Assembly (NCBI GenBank): GCA_029817715.1
Contig: JARUPY010000087.1
Coordinates: 1,550,001 to 1,614,000 of the forward strand
Direction: 5' to 3'
Length of the DNA: 64,000 bases
DNA from: Melastoma dodecandrum
Lineage: Eukaryota > Streptophyta > Magnoliopsida > Myrtales > Melastomataceae
Shown here in pieces: positions 21,422 to 34,064 of the stretch; position 1 is the stretch's first letter; each line of letters opens with the position of its first letter. The notes under the pieces were generated by a model, which was given only the letters and a program-made list of their open reading frames with translations, was not told where the DNA came from and made no database searches. A program made the translations under genes and the position numbers.

Positions 21422-23344
21422 TTTAAATTTCGTCATCGAAATTTCTTAGTACAACATTTCACTCAAACAAGTACGAGTACAACTCTCTCATGCGAGACTC
21501 TGTTTTCCACGTCAACTCATCAATCTGACCATGCCTCCAGCGTACCCGTACCATAGGAACTACCCTACGACGAACCTGTTTCTCCATCCTATCCACAATC
21601 TCAATAGGCTCTACAGTGACTTGTAAATTCTGAGCTACCTCAATCCGCTCATCATGCAGTACATGTCGAGGATCTGGAACATACTTCCTTAGTATAGACA
21701 CGTGGAAGACGTTGTAGATATCATATAACCTGGGTGGTAAGGCTAGTCTGTAAGCCACATTACCGATCCTCTCCAGTATCTCATATGGTCTAATGAACCT
21801 CGGGTTCCATTTCCCTTTAAATCCGAATCTAAGGTTCATTTTCGTTAGAGAGACTTTTAATAATACAAAGTCTCCCACCTCAAATTTAAGAGGCCTGCGC
21901 CGCCTGTCTACATAACTTTTCTGTCTGCTCTGAGGGCGCAAAGACGATCCTGGATGAGTCTAATCGCCTCCGTGGTCTCTCGTACCATATCGGGACCTAG
22001 TTCTGCATGTTATCCACCCTCATTCCAACATAAAGGAGTCCTACACGAGCGACCACACAGAGCCTCAAACGGTGCCATCTGAATGCTCTACTGGTAACTG
22101 TTATTGTACAAGAACTCCACCAAAGGTAGCTGTTCAACCCAAGAACTCTCCATGTCCAAGGCACAAGCTCTCAACATGTCCTCGAGTATCTGGATGACTC
22201 GCTATGTCTGACCATCAGTCTGAGGATGAAAAGTCGTGCTCATATTCAATCTCGTGCCCATCGACCACTGTATAGTACTCCAGAAGCGTGAAGTAAATCT
22301 CACATCTCTGTCAGATACGATCACACTAGGTACTTCATGACAGCGTATGATCTCTTTCACATACAGCTTGGCCAGTTTGATGACCTAGTAGGTCAGACTG
22401 ATCGGGATAAAGTGGGCGGACTTGGTTAACCTGCCTACTATCACCCACACTGAGTCGAATCCATGAGAACTCCCGGGTAGGTTCGTTACAAAATCCATGG
22501 CGATTTCGTCCCATTTCCACTGAGGAATCGGCAGCGGCTGTAGCTACCCCCCCCTCCCCCCGCGGGGTCGCTGATCCTCAATCTTGACTCTCTGACAAGT
22601 CAAGCAGCGACTCACGTACTGAGCCACATCTCGTTTCATTCCTGACCACCAATATTGTTTCCGTAGATTTTGATACATCTTCGTGACTCCGGGGTGGATA
22701 CTGTAAGCGCTCTAGTGCGCTTCATCCATGATTAGAGTACGAAGATCCTCCTGAGCAGGAACGCAAATACGACCTTGGAAACGCAATAGGTCGTCATCAG
22801 GTACGCTGAACTCGTCATCTGTCTGATCACGTAACCTGAATCGTATTTCTGTCAAGTACTGATCCTGATACTGAGCCTTACGAATCTGATCAATTAGTTC
22901 AGATCCGATAATCATGGTTGCGCGCATGGCATCATTATCGCCGAAACCCACTCTAATACCGATCTCATTTACTTGCTCGAGCAATCGCCATTCCTCCACC
23001 TCGATGCTAGCCAGCGAGGTAGTCTTTCAACTAAGGACATCGGCCACTACATTGGCCCTACCTGGGTCGTAAGAAATCGTACAATCATAATCCTTTAACA
23101 GTTCCATCCACCGCCTTTGCCTCATGTTTAGCTCATCTTGAGAAAACAAATACTTCAGGCTTTTATGGTCAGTGAATATTTCGAAAGTCTCACCATACAG
23201 GTAGTGGCGCCATATTTTCAAAGCAAAGACTATTGCAGCCAATTCCAAATCATGAGTGGGGTAGTTCTGTTCATGTACCTTCAGTTGTCTGGAGGCATAA
23301 GCCACCACCCTACTATGGCAGTCATTCGAATCAGTGAGAGCCAC
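21422..23344 (-). pseudogene. Ty3-gypsy pol 3' half: RNase H and integrase, inactivated
   Basis: The minus strand reads RNase H (23344-23027: [20 protein letters not shown]), then linker, zinc-binding CLTCQRVK, integrase core, and the integrase tail with a chromodomain-like end (21941-21459: GKWNPRFIRPYEILERIG and VFHVSILRKYVPDP). Gag, protease and reverse transcriptase are absent, so the element is truncated on the right. The core is dead by inspection: the first catalytic Asp is Gly ([12 protein letters not shown], about 22420) and the catalytic Glu codon is TAG ([13 protein letters not shown], about 22205). The frame also breaks near 21950, 22020, 22550 and 23030. The closest relatives are Tekay/Del-type chromoviruses. 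Confidence 0.85.
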
Positions 23345-23990
23345 TCATCTATCCTCTCGGATACGTGCATTTCAAAATCGATGTTTAGAAAAGTACCAGG
23401 GGTAATTATTAGCTTTAGGACATTATCCCCTGGAATAAATTCCGGTTTGGTTCTGTGGGGATAATCCTGCCTGCAAATCTCTATTTTCGCAGTAATTAGT
23501 TCATTAAACGTTATCTAAATGAACTGGAGTTTCTTTTGCCAGACGTAAGGCTTTCCTTAAGTCTTTTGCCAACTCCCCACTTTGGGAGTTCAAATTTGCA
23601 CTTCTCTTTCGTGAGTCTAAGATGTAAGGAACAACTGATTCCTTGTACATCTCATTCACACTCTTGCCTTGATCTTGTTTGGAATTTCTTCCTTCCAGTT
23701 TCAATTTTTCAACTAGTTTTCCTGATGTAGTCTCCAGTCCGGAAGTTGCGTCTGTATCAGGCCTTTTTAATCTTCTTCCATGCTCACTAGAATATAACAT
23801 CTTATTTACAATAGAGCCTACTTTCTGAGCAATATAGTTTTGACTCTCAAGATTTTCAGTACTCTCTTGAATAGTTAACTGTATTAAGATGTCATTTATA
23901 CTTTTACTAATTCAATAGGGAGCCATTCTAGATTATGTGACGAACTTCAATCGTGACGGAATTCCAGAAGATTTTCCTGAAAATTTTTCT
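23345..23990 (-). pseudogene. Unidentified coding-like remnant
   Basis: The minus strand shows a 98-codon open stretch (23800-23504: Lys/Glu-rich, with LVEKLKLEGRNSK and VPYILDSRKRSANLNS). It continues upstream to about 23915 and, after a short break, downstream to 23345 with KPEFIPGDNVLKLIITPGT. A candidate ATG (MAGEEKFSGKSSGIPSRLKF) lies near 23982, but stops separate it from the rest. Codon pattern and charge look protein-coding. I cannot assign a family; it may be part of a transposable element or of a captured gene. Confidence 0.35.
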
Positions 23991-25160
23991 TCTCCAGCCA
24001 TTTCAGGGACCTAATTGAAACCTTTTAAAAACTTTGAGCTTAGCGAAAAAATAAAAAAAGACAAAATAAGGGAAAGAGCGTTGAAGGGGAATATATAAAC
24101 TTACTCCCCTAAAAGCCAAAATAGTATCTTTTCTGACCGTAAAAGAGAACTATCCTCAATGGTCATGTCCCTAGGGTGGCGTATTATTTGCCTCTCGTGT
24201 CGTAATTATTACATCGTATCGTTGAAGTCAAACAATTATGCCATGTTTGAAATAGTAAGAAAACGACGGGAAACAAAAGAAAGCATCTGAAACTTAATAA
24301 AAAAAAATTCTTGCGACAATCTTAAAATTACATAAGTACCCTTAAAATTAGGACTTCAATTAAGGGCACTTAAGTAATTTAAAGTTTATTTTTTTGTCTT
24401 CTTTTCTTTTCCCATCATTTCTTATGATTTCAAAATTCAAACACAGCCTTAATTATGATTTACGTCAGAGTATTATTATTTTGTATAAAATTCGACAATT
24501 GTCGATTTGTTTGTGTCTAGGTAAATCAGAGTGTCAAACAGTGGGATTGTCGTCTGGATTTGGTTCATTCGGAGGAAGTTTGATCGCCGCATTTGTGGCT
24601 TTAAACATAGTTTCATTTACCCCCGCTCTCTCTCTCACTTTTATGCTTTTAGTTTCTCCGACGACAGGTTTCCGGCCATTGCCCTTCTCTTCCGTCAGTC
24701 CCAAAGCCTTCTCGTAGGTTTATCGTTGCCCCTCTCTTCCGTCGAAGCCGTCTCAATAGGTCTCAACCTTGTCTTCCGTCAGGAGGAGCCCGAAGCCAAC
24801 TATTCTCGTATCAATGGATAAGGCATAAAACAACGGGTTATTTAAAGTAATGAGTTCTCGTGTCTTTTTTGATGAATTCACTACTTCAAGTAGCGACTTA
24901 TAGACGATAATAATAAAATTAAGAAATTTGAAGCGTGGGAACTCGCTAAAATAGCGATTTATGTACGATAAATAAATGACTCGGAAACTTCATACCTTAT
25001 TCGAAAGTTTTTTATTTTTTAGCAACAATACGGAGTAACATTCCATGGGTTTATTGTAGATCATTTCCCATAATTTTATTTGACAAACAATATATTTGTT
25101 TCTAGTAAGACAAACGTCACTGCCATAACTAGAAAGATAAATAACGCCTTCTAACGAATC
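23991..25160. other. Intergenic, no gene seen
   Basis: Mostly AT-rich. The stretch about 24520-24830 is more mixed, but its open frames have no recognisable domain. Confidence 0.4.
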
Positions 25161-26488
25161 TTAAGTTCGCGTTCTCGTCGACAGAACATCCTTAACCAGC
25201 TTGTCCAAATTCTTGACCGCGGACCCTGTCGGGCTCGTCGTCGCCTCCTCGGCAAGTCTCTTCAACTCTGCCACGCTTCTCTGCAGTTCCTTCCCCTTCT
25301 CGCCTCCGAACAATTCCCTCACGACCCTCTCGACGTTTTCCCTCCTCACGTCGCCCCAGCCTACTTCCAGCCCTGCCTTCCACTCCGAACAGACATACCT
25401 CGCGTTCGTCTGCTGGTCCACCAAGTTCGGCCAGCATATCATCGGGACCCCTGCACTCAGGCTTTCTAGCACCGAGTTCCATCCGCAGTGTGTCAGGAAT
25501 CCCCCGACCGACCTGTGCTTCAGGTCCTTCTCCTGTGGGCACCAACCCGACAGGAATCCTCTCTCCTTCGTCTCATCGACGAACCCCGGTTGGAGGATTG
25601 CTGTCTTGCCGTTCATGAGGTCCGGCCTTAGGACCCACAGGAACGGACGGCTGCGGGCGAGCACGATGACAAACTCGGTCAGTTGCTCGTGGCTCAGGAA
25701 CACTACACTCCCGAAGTTCACGTACAGCACAGACCCGGGGTCCTTCGTTTCTAGCCACTCCAGGCATTCGACATGCTCTTCCCAGAGGTTACCAAGGGCA
25801 AGCTTTGAGACGGACTCATCTTGGGGTTTCTTCTCGAGAAGCAGATGTTAAGGGCCAATCGGGTAAATGTTTGGGATCAGGGATGAAAGTGCCTCGAGGA
25901 CGACTGGCTCCAGCTCCTCGAAAGTGTTAATAATGGTCGCGTCGGCTTTTCCACTCCTCTCCACCGCATCTACGATGAAACTCAGGAAGTAAGGCATTTT
26001 TCCATGAACAAGCGATAATGCTTCAAGGCCATGGTCGCGCAAGCCGATATCGTGAACAGATGCACAAGCGGAAGCCCGAACTTCTCGGCAGCAGGAGCCG
26101 CGGCAAAATCCATGAAGACATCCGCCACGATATGAGATATCGGAGGGACATCCGAGCCGTTTTTCCGGCGAACTTCCTCATTAAGCTTCCCGATGAGGTC
26201 ACACAAGGGGTTGACTATGTAATTCCTACAGGAGTTACACAGGGCGGAAATATCCTGAGTGGCCTCCGCATCTGAAAGAGGGATGCCATCAGGTATCGAG
26301 AAGAACCGCCAGTCGGGGAGGCCCTCGAGGGAGGTTAGGCCGCCGGAACGGAGGAGGCGGCGGTGGTTGAACTCGGTGTTGATGAAGGTGATGAAGAAGC
26401 CCCTGTGATGGAGGATCTTGGCTAGCTTTAGCATCCCACCAATGTGGCTTTGAGCTGGGACTGGTACACAGACAACATGGGATTTCAT
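25161..26488 (-). pseudogene. UDP-glycosyltransferase pseudogene (UGT85-like)
   Basis: The minus-strand ATG at 26488 opens a typical N-terminal sugar-acceptor half (VPVPAQSHIGGMLKLAKILH, then FINTEFNHRRLL). The C-terminal half carries the plant PSPG box (WCPQEKDLKHRSVGGF... THCGWNSVLES... ICWPNLVDQQTN) that binds the UDP-sugar. Breaks: near 26000 the frame shifts and about 50-60 residues expected after MEK are missing, and a TAA follows YPIGP near 25850. Otherwise it reads to a natural stop at 25161. Intact relatives (about 480 residues) glycosylate small molecules in the cytosol. A TATA box at about 26588-26594 remains upstream. Confidence 0.9.
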
Positions 26489-26587
26489 GGCTGCTCTTGG
26501 CCTGTTATTTTTCTTTCTCCCTCGAGATGGTTTTTGAATAATTTGTTCAAGGGACGGATAATTTGTAAGCGAAGAGGGTATTGGAGT

Positions 26588-26594
26588 TTATATA
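26588..26594 (-). promoter_or_regulatory. TATA box upstream of the UGT pseudogene
   Basis: TATATAA on the minus strand lies 100 bp upstream of the ATG at 26488, a normal distance for a plant promoter. Confidence 0.5.
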
Positions 26595-26599
26595 GACAA

Positions 26600-28859
26600 T
26601 GAACAATATGTGTCAAAATTATGCAAAACTTTCTAAAATTTGATTCCAAGCTTAGTTTAATTGCACCTCTTAACAGGAACGGTTCAAAGATTATGTTCCA
26701 CCCAAATTCAGTATATTCCTTTAAGCCGTCATAAGATTTTGGAATCAACGATGATCGCATAAGTCAAGCATATCAAAACTAAGTCATGAGAAATACTCGA
26801 GAGTGCAGTGATTTGAACATAAAATCCCACAAATGAATCACCAATGCTATTTAAACATTTTATGCTTGTTTTAATCAGTCTCAAATTTTCAAAAATTAAA
26901 TAAAATTTTTCATCCTACAAACTATAAATTTATCGAAAATGTTTGTTCACCCTCCTCCGACGACTTGAAAAGTTTTAAATCCAACTGCGGGTAGAAAATG
27001 TTTAATAGGATTACTTGCAATAACATAACATTAGAAATGAATAGAACTCCAATGTTGAACCAGTCTCAAAATTCTAATTAAAACTCTAATTTCACGTACG
27101 CGAACATGACTTCGTACATGATACGCCCTTGATTATTCCTCCATTCAATCATTTTTTTTTCTATTAATTTCTATTTGGTGGTCAATAAAAAAATAATTTT
27201 TTTTATTAAAAAAAATATGTATTTCGATATATAAATTATTTTACATCTTTTTTTTTTCTCTTTAATTTTCTTTTATCACATTGGGAGTTTTACCGAACAA
27301 AAAACACATGTTACCAAAAAAGTTCAAGCAAAAGAGATCATGACAATAAGACCAACTACATTCCGGCGGCCACCACGGAATAATCAAAATACTTGAAAAT
27401 TGGATTACGTCAACGTCTTTTCATTATTACTATTCGCTCGAAAAGATAAGCAGGTAGAAAATATCTTGCCACGAACTATAAGAGTTCGATTTTGGGATTA
27501 TTACCGTGACCATCAATCACACCAACCTCAAACAAATCACTGTCGACTAAATACATGAACAGGTTAGTCTTCAAGACTCTGTGTATGATTATCGTCCCTC
27601 GTCAGGGGTTATCATGAGAATTGCATATATACTGGTCCTCTGCAATAACCGGTGGTGTTCGTGTCTTAGGTCGTGAGGCTGTACAGTAATCGTTGAGGGG
27701 TGTGCGTTGGGCCGTGGGTTGAGCTTGCAGGCTAGTGAAAACACTTGGGTGTCCATTGGCTCCTTCGGCTCTGGGTCCCCAGGTCGCTAGACTGAAAGAG
27801 GACTTGGGGTGTTCTTTGCCAAGCTATTCACTTCATTATGTCTCTGCTCGCTCGTTAACTTGTGCCAAACAGAATTAGAAAACTGTTTCAACTTTCCCCG
27901 CTTTGTCCGATTTAAACGGCATACGACAACATATATTGCAAAACTAATGTATAATAAATTTGGTATGAATTAATGAGATATAATGAGTCTAATTAAAATA
28001 AATAGAGAAATTTATCCAGTGTTTTTAAATTTTTGATTCAAAATAACAAGTATTCAATCAATCATTCACTAACAAATTTATATTATTATTAGAACAGTAT
28101 TGATTTTTAACTAATTCATTTTAAGTTCGATCGATAACGTCCAATAGAAGAATAAAAAAAATTATCAACAAACTCCAGAACCATCTGATAATCGATAACA
28201 AGAAGATATATCTGATGTTAGTGGTGACTACGGGATAAGGAACAACCAGACCAATAAAGACAACTTTTGAACTAAAGTTCACTTTTTGATGATGTCTCGT
28301 AAAACAAATGACCACAGCGATTGCAAGAAATTCATATATGGTGTCTTCTTAAAAGATTCATGTTCATTCAATAATGTATGTTCTTATTATCACACACTTT
28401 TCTGGAACCCTATTACCCAAATTCGAATTTTTCGAATCTCAAGTCGAACCTAAGCAAGGCCAATAATTTTCGGATTCGGAAGACATCTTAATTCAACTTT
28501 CCACACAAAACGGGGGTTGGATTCAAAATTTCACTCTATAATTTCTCTACAAATAAAAGTAAATAGGATTCAAAATTAATTACTAAATCAAAGTTTTAGT
28601 AGGCAGGAATTTTATTTCAAATTAAGAATTAGTTACATGAACCTAATTTCTTAATTACATTTTTGTGTGTATTGTTAAACATTTTTTATATTTTAGTAGT
28701 TTTTATCATTTGAACGAAGCCCATACATTTTAATTTAAAGCCCAAACCCATGTGCATAGACTTGGGCCCTTAATAATAAGGTGAAAATGGCCCAAGTCCA
28801 TTATGAAGTCAGTTGAAATAGTTAATCATATATATATATTCATTATGATCATCAGAGTT
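26600..28859. other. Long AT-rich intergenic region, no gene seen
   Basis: Homopolymer A and T runs are frequent (for example 27150-27260). A less AT-rich island lies near 27600-27800 without an open frame of note. No LTR ends, primer sites or RNA genes were recognised. Confidence 0.4.
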
Positions 28860-30867
28860 TGGTACGGAAATACGGTTAGTTTTAAAAAAAATTTACGAAA
28901 TACGGTCTGTGTTTCGTAAAATACGTTTTTACCGTCGAAGGGGCGCGTTAAAACGCGTCCTCCAACTAAATAGGGAGAGGCGGGTAACCCGCCCCTATGC
29001 GACTTCCCATGATGCGTATGAAGGCGCGTTTTGAATACCCGTCTTCATGCAGAGGCGAATCCGCCCCTCCAACACTTAATGAAAAATTTCGTCAAAGAAG
29101 GGGTCTGGTGTCTGACGGAGGGCGGTGTACGCGCGCCCTCCGGCCTAGCACGCGTGTGGCGGTTTGAACGACCTAAAGATCCGGGCCCGCTCCCCTAAGG
29201 CCCAGTCCGGTCGGCGTCACGACTCGAGTGTCGGACGCTGCGGAAGGGAATTGGGTTGAGCCCTCCCTTGGTTCACGAATGGCCCTGCGAGACACTTCGC
29301 CAATCGTCTTCAGTTTCCTGAAGCCAACGGGTGAAAGGCTGCGTAAGGTCTCATTTGAGAATTTTGGAGAAGACTCAGGGAGCGGCTGGTGTCATCGTTA
29401 CCCATCTAAAATGCCGTAAAAACAGCGTATCTGTTTAACCTAAGTAAACTATAAAGAGTCTCCACCGACTTAATTTTTAAAAGTCTGATTTAAGTCGGAA
29501 AAATCAGAGTGGGTTCAGGGATTCCCATTTAATAACTCTTACATCCTAAGTATGTGAAAAAGGTGGCGAATGTCCAAAAAGGTTTGCTTTTGATTAACGA
29601 GTGTTGGACCCGATCCGGGAGTTAGGCCGGACTCGTATCGACGTTTTATGAGTGTTGGACTAGAATTTAGGTTTGTTTTGATTGAAACCCAGCATACGAC
29701 ATAAATCCTAAAGCCTAAATCATGCATACAATCACAAGCAATTATTGAGATGAAAGTGGATGGGGAAGGGCGGTGACTACGGGTCTATGCACTTGGGCCC
29801 GCAGCCCGTTACACGTGGGTTTAAAAGAAATGATTCGGGGAGGCCCGCACCTCCCCTTTGTAACCTTTGATGAAGGTTGGAGCCGCTTTATCGTCTTGAT
29901 GTCGCGGTTTTTACACACGCGGAAAGATCCACGCGGTTTGATACACGCGCCTTCGAGTAATCTTCCGCCTTGTCAGATTCTCGCACCACTCGATCGGTGT
30001 TCATGCAAACCAAACAAGAAGGTGGTCAGAAAGTCCTAATTTAAATTAGAGTGAATGATTAGAACTTAATTGAGTAAGAGCGATACTTACGGGCGTTGTG
30101 AGCCCGTTGATGTCGATCCTCCGTGACGTCAAAAGATAACGGGGCATTGTGTAACTCGTTGATGTCAATCCTCCGCGATGTCGGAAGATAACGTTCCTTG
30201 ATAGTGAATTTCATTTGAGGATAGGAAATCGAGTCGACTTGTGATCTTTCGATAATACCCCAAATAAATTGCTAGAGGGGTTCCATGTCTGACTAAGGTC
30301 GATTCCGTCGCTGGACAGAAGAGCAGCGCTCCCCAGAAGTGAACTGCGACGTCGTGCTTCATGGTTTCCGGTCTTCGACTATTTCGAACTCATGAATAAC
30401 GGTGTATTCATGCAAATTAACACCAAAACACGAGTAGACAGAATGCGGTTAGTGTAACGAACATCATGAGTGTTCGTTTAATTAGTTTCACAGGTGAGAG
30501 GAAGTCTCACCGAGGGTACCTCGCCTCGGGGTGGCCCGACAAGGAATCGAAGAGGCTTTGACTTTTTCTCGAGGTATGGAGACTGTTTGCTGCAGCTGGT
30601 CGCCCGAACTGCACATACTAGAGCTGAGAGCTGCGTTGGGCTCTTTGGGGGAATGTTGGGTGGTGTTACGTCGGAGGAACGCTTGCCGTTAGAGCCACCA
30701 GTCACTGTGCTTGAGGATTGCTCGTCGAGATTAGCGGCTAGTGCTTTGGGGTGTTGGTGCTGAGAATAGGATTTCAGAAGGGTTCCTTTGCAATTGGGCT
30801 TAGGAAGACATGAACAACTTTGTCGATGATCGTCTCATCATTGCTGTGGGTGCGCTGGTGCAGCAGC
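28860..30867 (-). mobile_element. Tat/Ogre-like gypsy LTR and leader, copy A2
   Basis: Blocks of copy A1 recur in the same order: the GC-rich leader with CCTAGCACGCGTGTGGCGG (29125-29290), the primer site (GAGTCTCCACCGACT, about 29456-29470; one base changed in the PBS), GTTGGACCCGATCCGG, the CTATGCACTTGGGCCCGCAG block (29787-29806) and a CCTCGCCTCGGGGTGGCCC block near 30519. It is cut on the right by the LTR fragment at 30868. No coding sequence is present. Confidence 0.6.
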
Positions 30868-31178
30868 AGGAGTTAGGAATGTCGCCGGAGTGGAAAGAGG
30901 TCCTCCTAGCACAGGGATGCTGTGCATAAGTCTCGACCTCCTGATACAGAGCGATAGTAAAGCAGGTCGCGTGGGAGCCGCCGGAGTTGAAAATTCCACT
31001 GCAATGAGTCACGACCGTGATAACTGTGCATGTCCGAATTGTGTATTAGACGGATACCCCAACTTTGTTGTGTGAGAAGTTAGGTTCCACCATGTGAAGA
31101 ACCAACCCTTTCTTTTCTTTTCTGTTCTAAGTGACTGTCTTTATGGTTGTCTCTCTTGTGTTTACAGATAGGTTAGTA
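30868..31178 (+). repeat. Truncated LTR fragment of family S2
   Basis: About 310 bp match the middle of the LTR at 10274-12171 (roughly 11325-11650), including GGAAAGAGGTCCTCC and TTGTGTTTACAGATAGGTT. Both ends are broken. Confidence 0.75.
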
Positions 31179-31329
31179 GCATGACATGTATCCCAAAAAC
31201 AAACCTTAAATGAGTTTGACTTATAGTATTTAAGATTAGGACATGTATCCTTAGAGAAAAGCAAACTCTTACAAACTTGAAATTATGTAATCAAGTTTTT
31301 ACAAAAAAATGTCTGTACTATTTGTCATC

Positions 31330-33790
31330 AATCAAAATAAAAGAAGCTACCTTTTCTTCCTGCTAATCATCGCACAAAACATGCCTTTGATTTGTTGCAT
31401 TGTAATATATGGGGTCTCTACTCACAGCCTGTAATAGAAGGTTATCGGTATTTTCTAACCTTAGTTGATGATCACACAAGAGTCACATGGATATACTTAA
31501 TGCATACTAAAAGAAGAATATCATAAGGCAATTTTGTAGTTTTGTTCAGACTCATTTAATATCTCGGCTTAAATCCATTAGAAATGACAATGGAGCTGAA
31601 TTTTTATAGCCAGAATACTATGGCCTTAATGGAATCGTGCATCAAAGATCTCGCATTGAAAGTCCCTAGCAAAATAGGGTTGTTGAGAGGAAACATCAAC
31701 ATCTCTGCAAGTTACCAGGTCTTTACTGTTTCAAGCAAATTTTTCTTCAAAATTTTGGGGATATGCAATGTTAGTTGCATGTTATATCATTAATAGATTG
31801 CCAACCAAAATAATTTCTAACAAATCACCATACGAGATGTTGTATCATAAACCTCCTCTCTATCATAATTTCAAAGTTTTTGGATAACTTGGTTATGCAT
31901 GCACATTGACACATGAAAGAAAGAAAATGGACAGTAAAGCTCGAAGATGCATCTTTATTGGTTACCCGTTTGACATCAAAGGCTATTACTTGTATGACCT
32001 GGACTTGCATGAAGTGTTCATCTCTAGGGATGTGGTCTTTTATGAATTCATTTTCCCATTTAAACACACGCATGACAACTTGGCAGATCATAATCTGGTT
32101 CTACCTGTCATATCTCAGGCTCCTATAGTCTTAGATAAGTTTGACACGCCATTACATTCCACCCTACCTCGGGGTATAACCTCCAGTGAACAATTTGAAA
32201 CAAATGATCCTAGTTTTCCACCACATGAGCCTTTGTCTCCTACTTTGTCTTCTATGGATATTTCTACTTCTGACATGATGAGGAGTACTCGAACCAAGAG
32301 AACACCTAGATATTTGCATGATTATCACCTATCTCTTGCTACAGCTAGCCAATCAACCTCCAATTAGCCAGTCAAGTCAGTTCCAACTTCTCATTCTTTG
32401 CCATATGTACCTACCCCTGTCACAGCTGCATACCCAATCAAACCTTATATCTCTTATCATAACTTTTTCTAAACATTTTCAGACCTTTATCTTGTCTTTG
32501 GAATCTAATCATAAACCACATACATATAGTCAAGCCATGGGAGTACCACATAAGGAGCAAGCCCTGGTCGGAAAACTTCAAGATCTTGAGGAGAATCATA
32601 CGTGGGGCTTTGTGCCTCTACCTGCAAACGAGCGTCCCATTGGTTGTAGGTGGATATACAAAGTTAAACTCCAGGTTAGTGGTAGTGTGGAACGATACAA
32701 AGCCAGATTGGTAGCTAATGGTTACAACCAATGTTAAGGGATATATTATCAAGAGACCTTCAGTCAAGTGGCCAAACACACCTCCGTTAAGACATTTTTT
32801 TGCATTAGCTACTGTTAAGGGTTGGATTTTGCATCAATTTGACATTCACAATGCTTTTCTCAATGGAGATCTACAAGAGGAAGTCTATATGCAGCTTCCA
32901 CCGGGTGTTAAGCAAGGACATGACATGGTATGTCGCTTAAGAAAGTTCTGGCCTTAAACAAGCCTCAAGGCAATGGAATAGTAAGTTAACAGAGTGTCTT
33001 GAGGCTTGACGGTTTCAACAATCACGAGCTGAGTATTCTCTATACACTAAAGAAAGTGAGGCTGGATTTGTGGCTATCCTAATATATGTAGATGATATAG
33101 CGGTTGCTTGGTCGAATGTTGGAGTCATAAAAGATTTGCTTATGTGTTTGCAACATAATTTTAAGGTGGGGGACCTAGGACATCTTGAGTACTTTCTTGG
33201 ATTGGAGATAGCGAGATCAAGAGAAGCCATCTTTGTGTCTCAAAGGGGATACACTTGCGATTACTGGAAGAACAAGGAAAGTTGGTAGTAAGCCTAGTTC
33301 TGTGCCAATGGTGCCCAATACCAAGCTAAGTAATGCAAGAGACACAACTGAAGTGAATCCCAACATGTATACACAGTTAATTGGAAGGTTGATTTATTTG
33401 GGATTTACTAGATCGGATATAGCATATACAATACATGTTCTAGCACAATTTATGGAGCATCGGGACTAGAACATTGGCAAGCGGCTGGACATGTGCTCAG
33501 ATATTTGAAAGGAACTCTAGGACAGGGCACTATATTTTTCAGTAGGTTGCGGATGCACTTGCAAGGCTATTTGAACAGCAACTGGGGAGGATGTCCAATC
33601 ACTAGGAGATTGACTACAAGGTTTTGTTTTTTTATAGGAGATTCTCTCGTTAGCTGGAAGTCGGAAAAAGCAAGCAACGGTTTTGAAGGAGCATACGGAG
33701 GCAGAATACCTAGCTTAAAGTCTCCTATGTCACTTTATTATGATAATAAATATGTTCGACGTCCCAAATACCTAGATGAATTCAACTAGA
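31330..33790 (+). pseudogene. Degraded Ty1-copia pol (integrase, reverse transcriptase, RNase H)
   Basis: The order of fragments matches copia pol: integrase core (31340-31800), integrase tail (KARRCIFIGYPFDIKGYYLY, 31940-32000), reverse transcriptase (GCRWIYKVKLQVSGSVERYK, 32640-32700; FDIHNAFLNGDLQEEVYMQL, 32838-32900; the YVDD box at 33085-33096) and RNase H remnants to about 33790. Frameshifts and stops are scattered throughout. LTRs were not found. It is related to, but not the same copy as, the element at 43004-48363. Confidence 0.85.
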
Positions 33791-34064
33791 GATTTCAACC
33801 GACTTAAAAGCACATTCCAGCATGAATTCAATTAGAGATTTCAAGTTCGACGTGCCAAAAATATTAATCAATTGATTTGAAGTTTGTGTGAAAAGGGTAT
33901 GAGGTGGGTCTGTACTGTATGTGGAATACGCGCCACTTCAAAACCTCGGATTGGAAACGCATCGAACCGGGAGGACCATTTTGTCATTTACCAAGTTCTG
34001 GAAACATAAGAAGGATTGGTTTTCGTTCTCGGGGTCGCCGGCGACCGGGGGGGAATCGTCAAGA

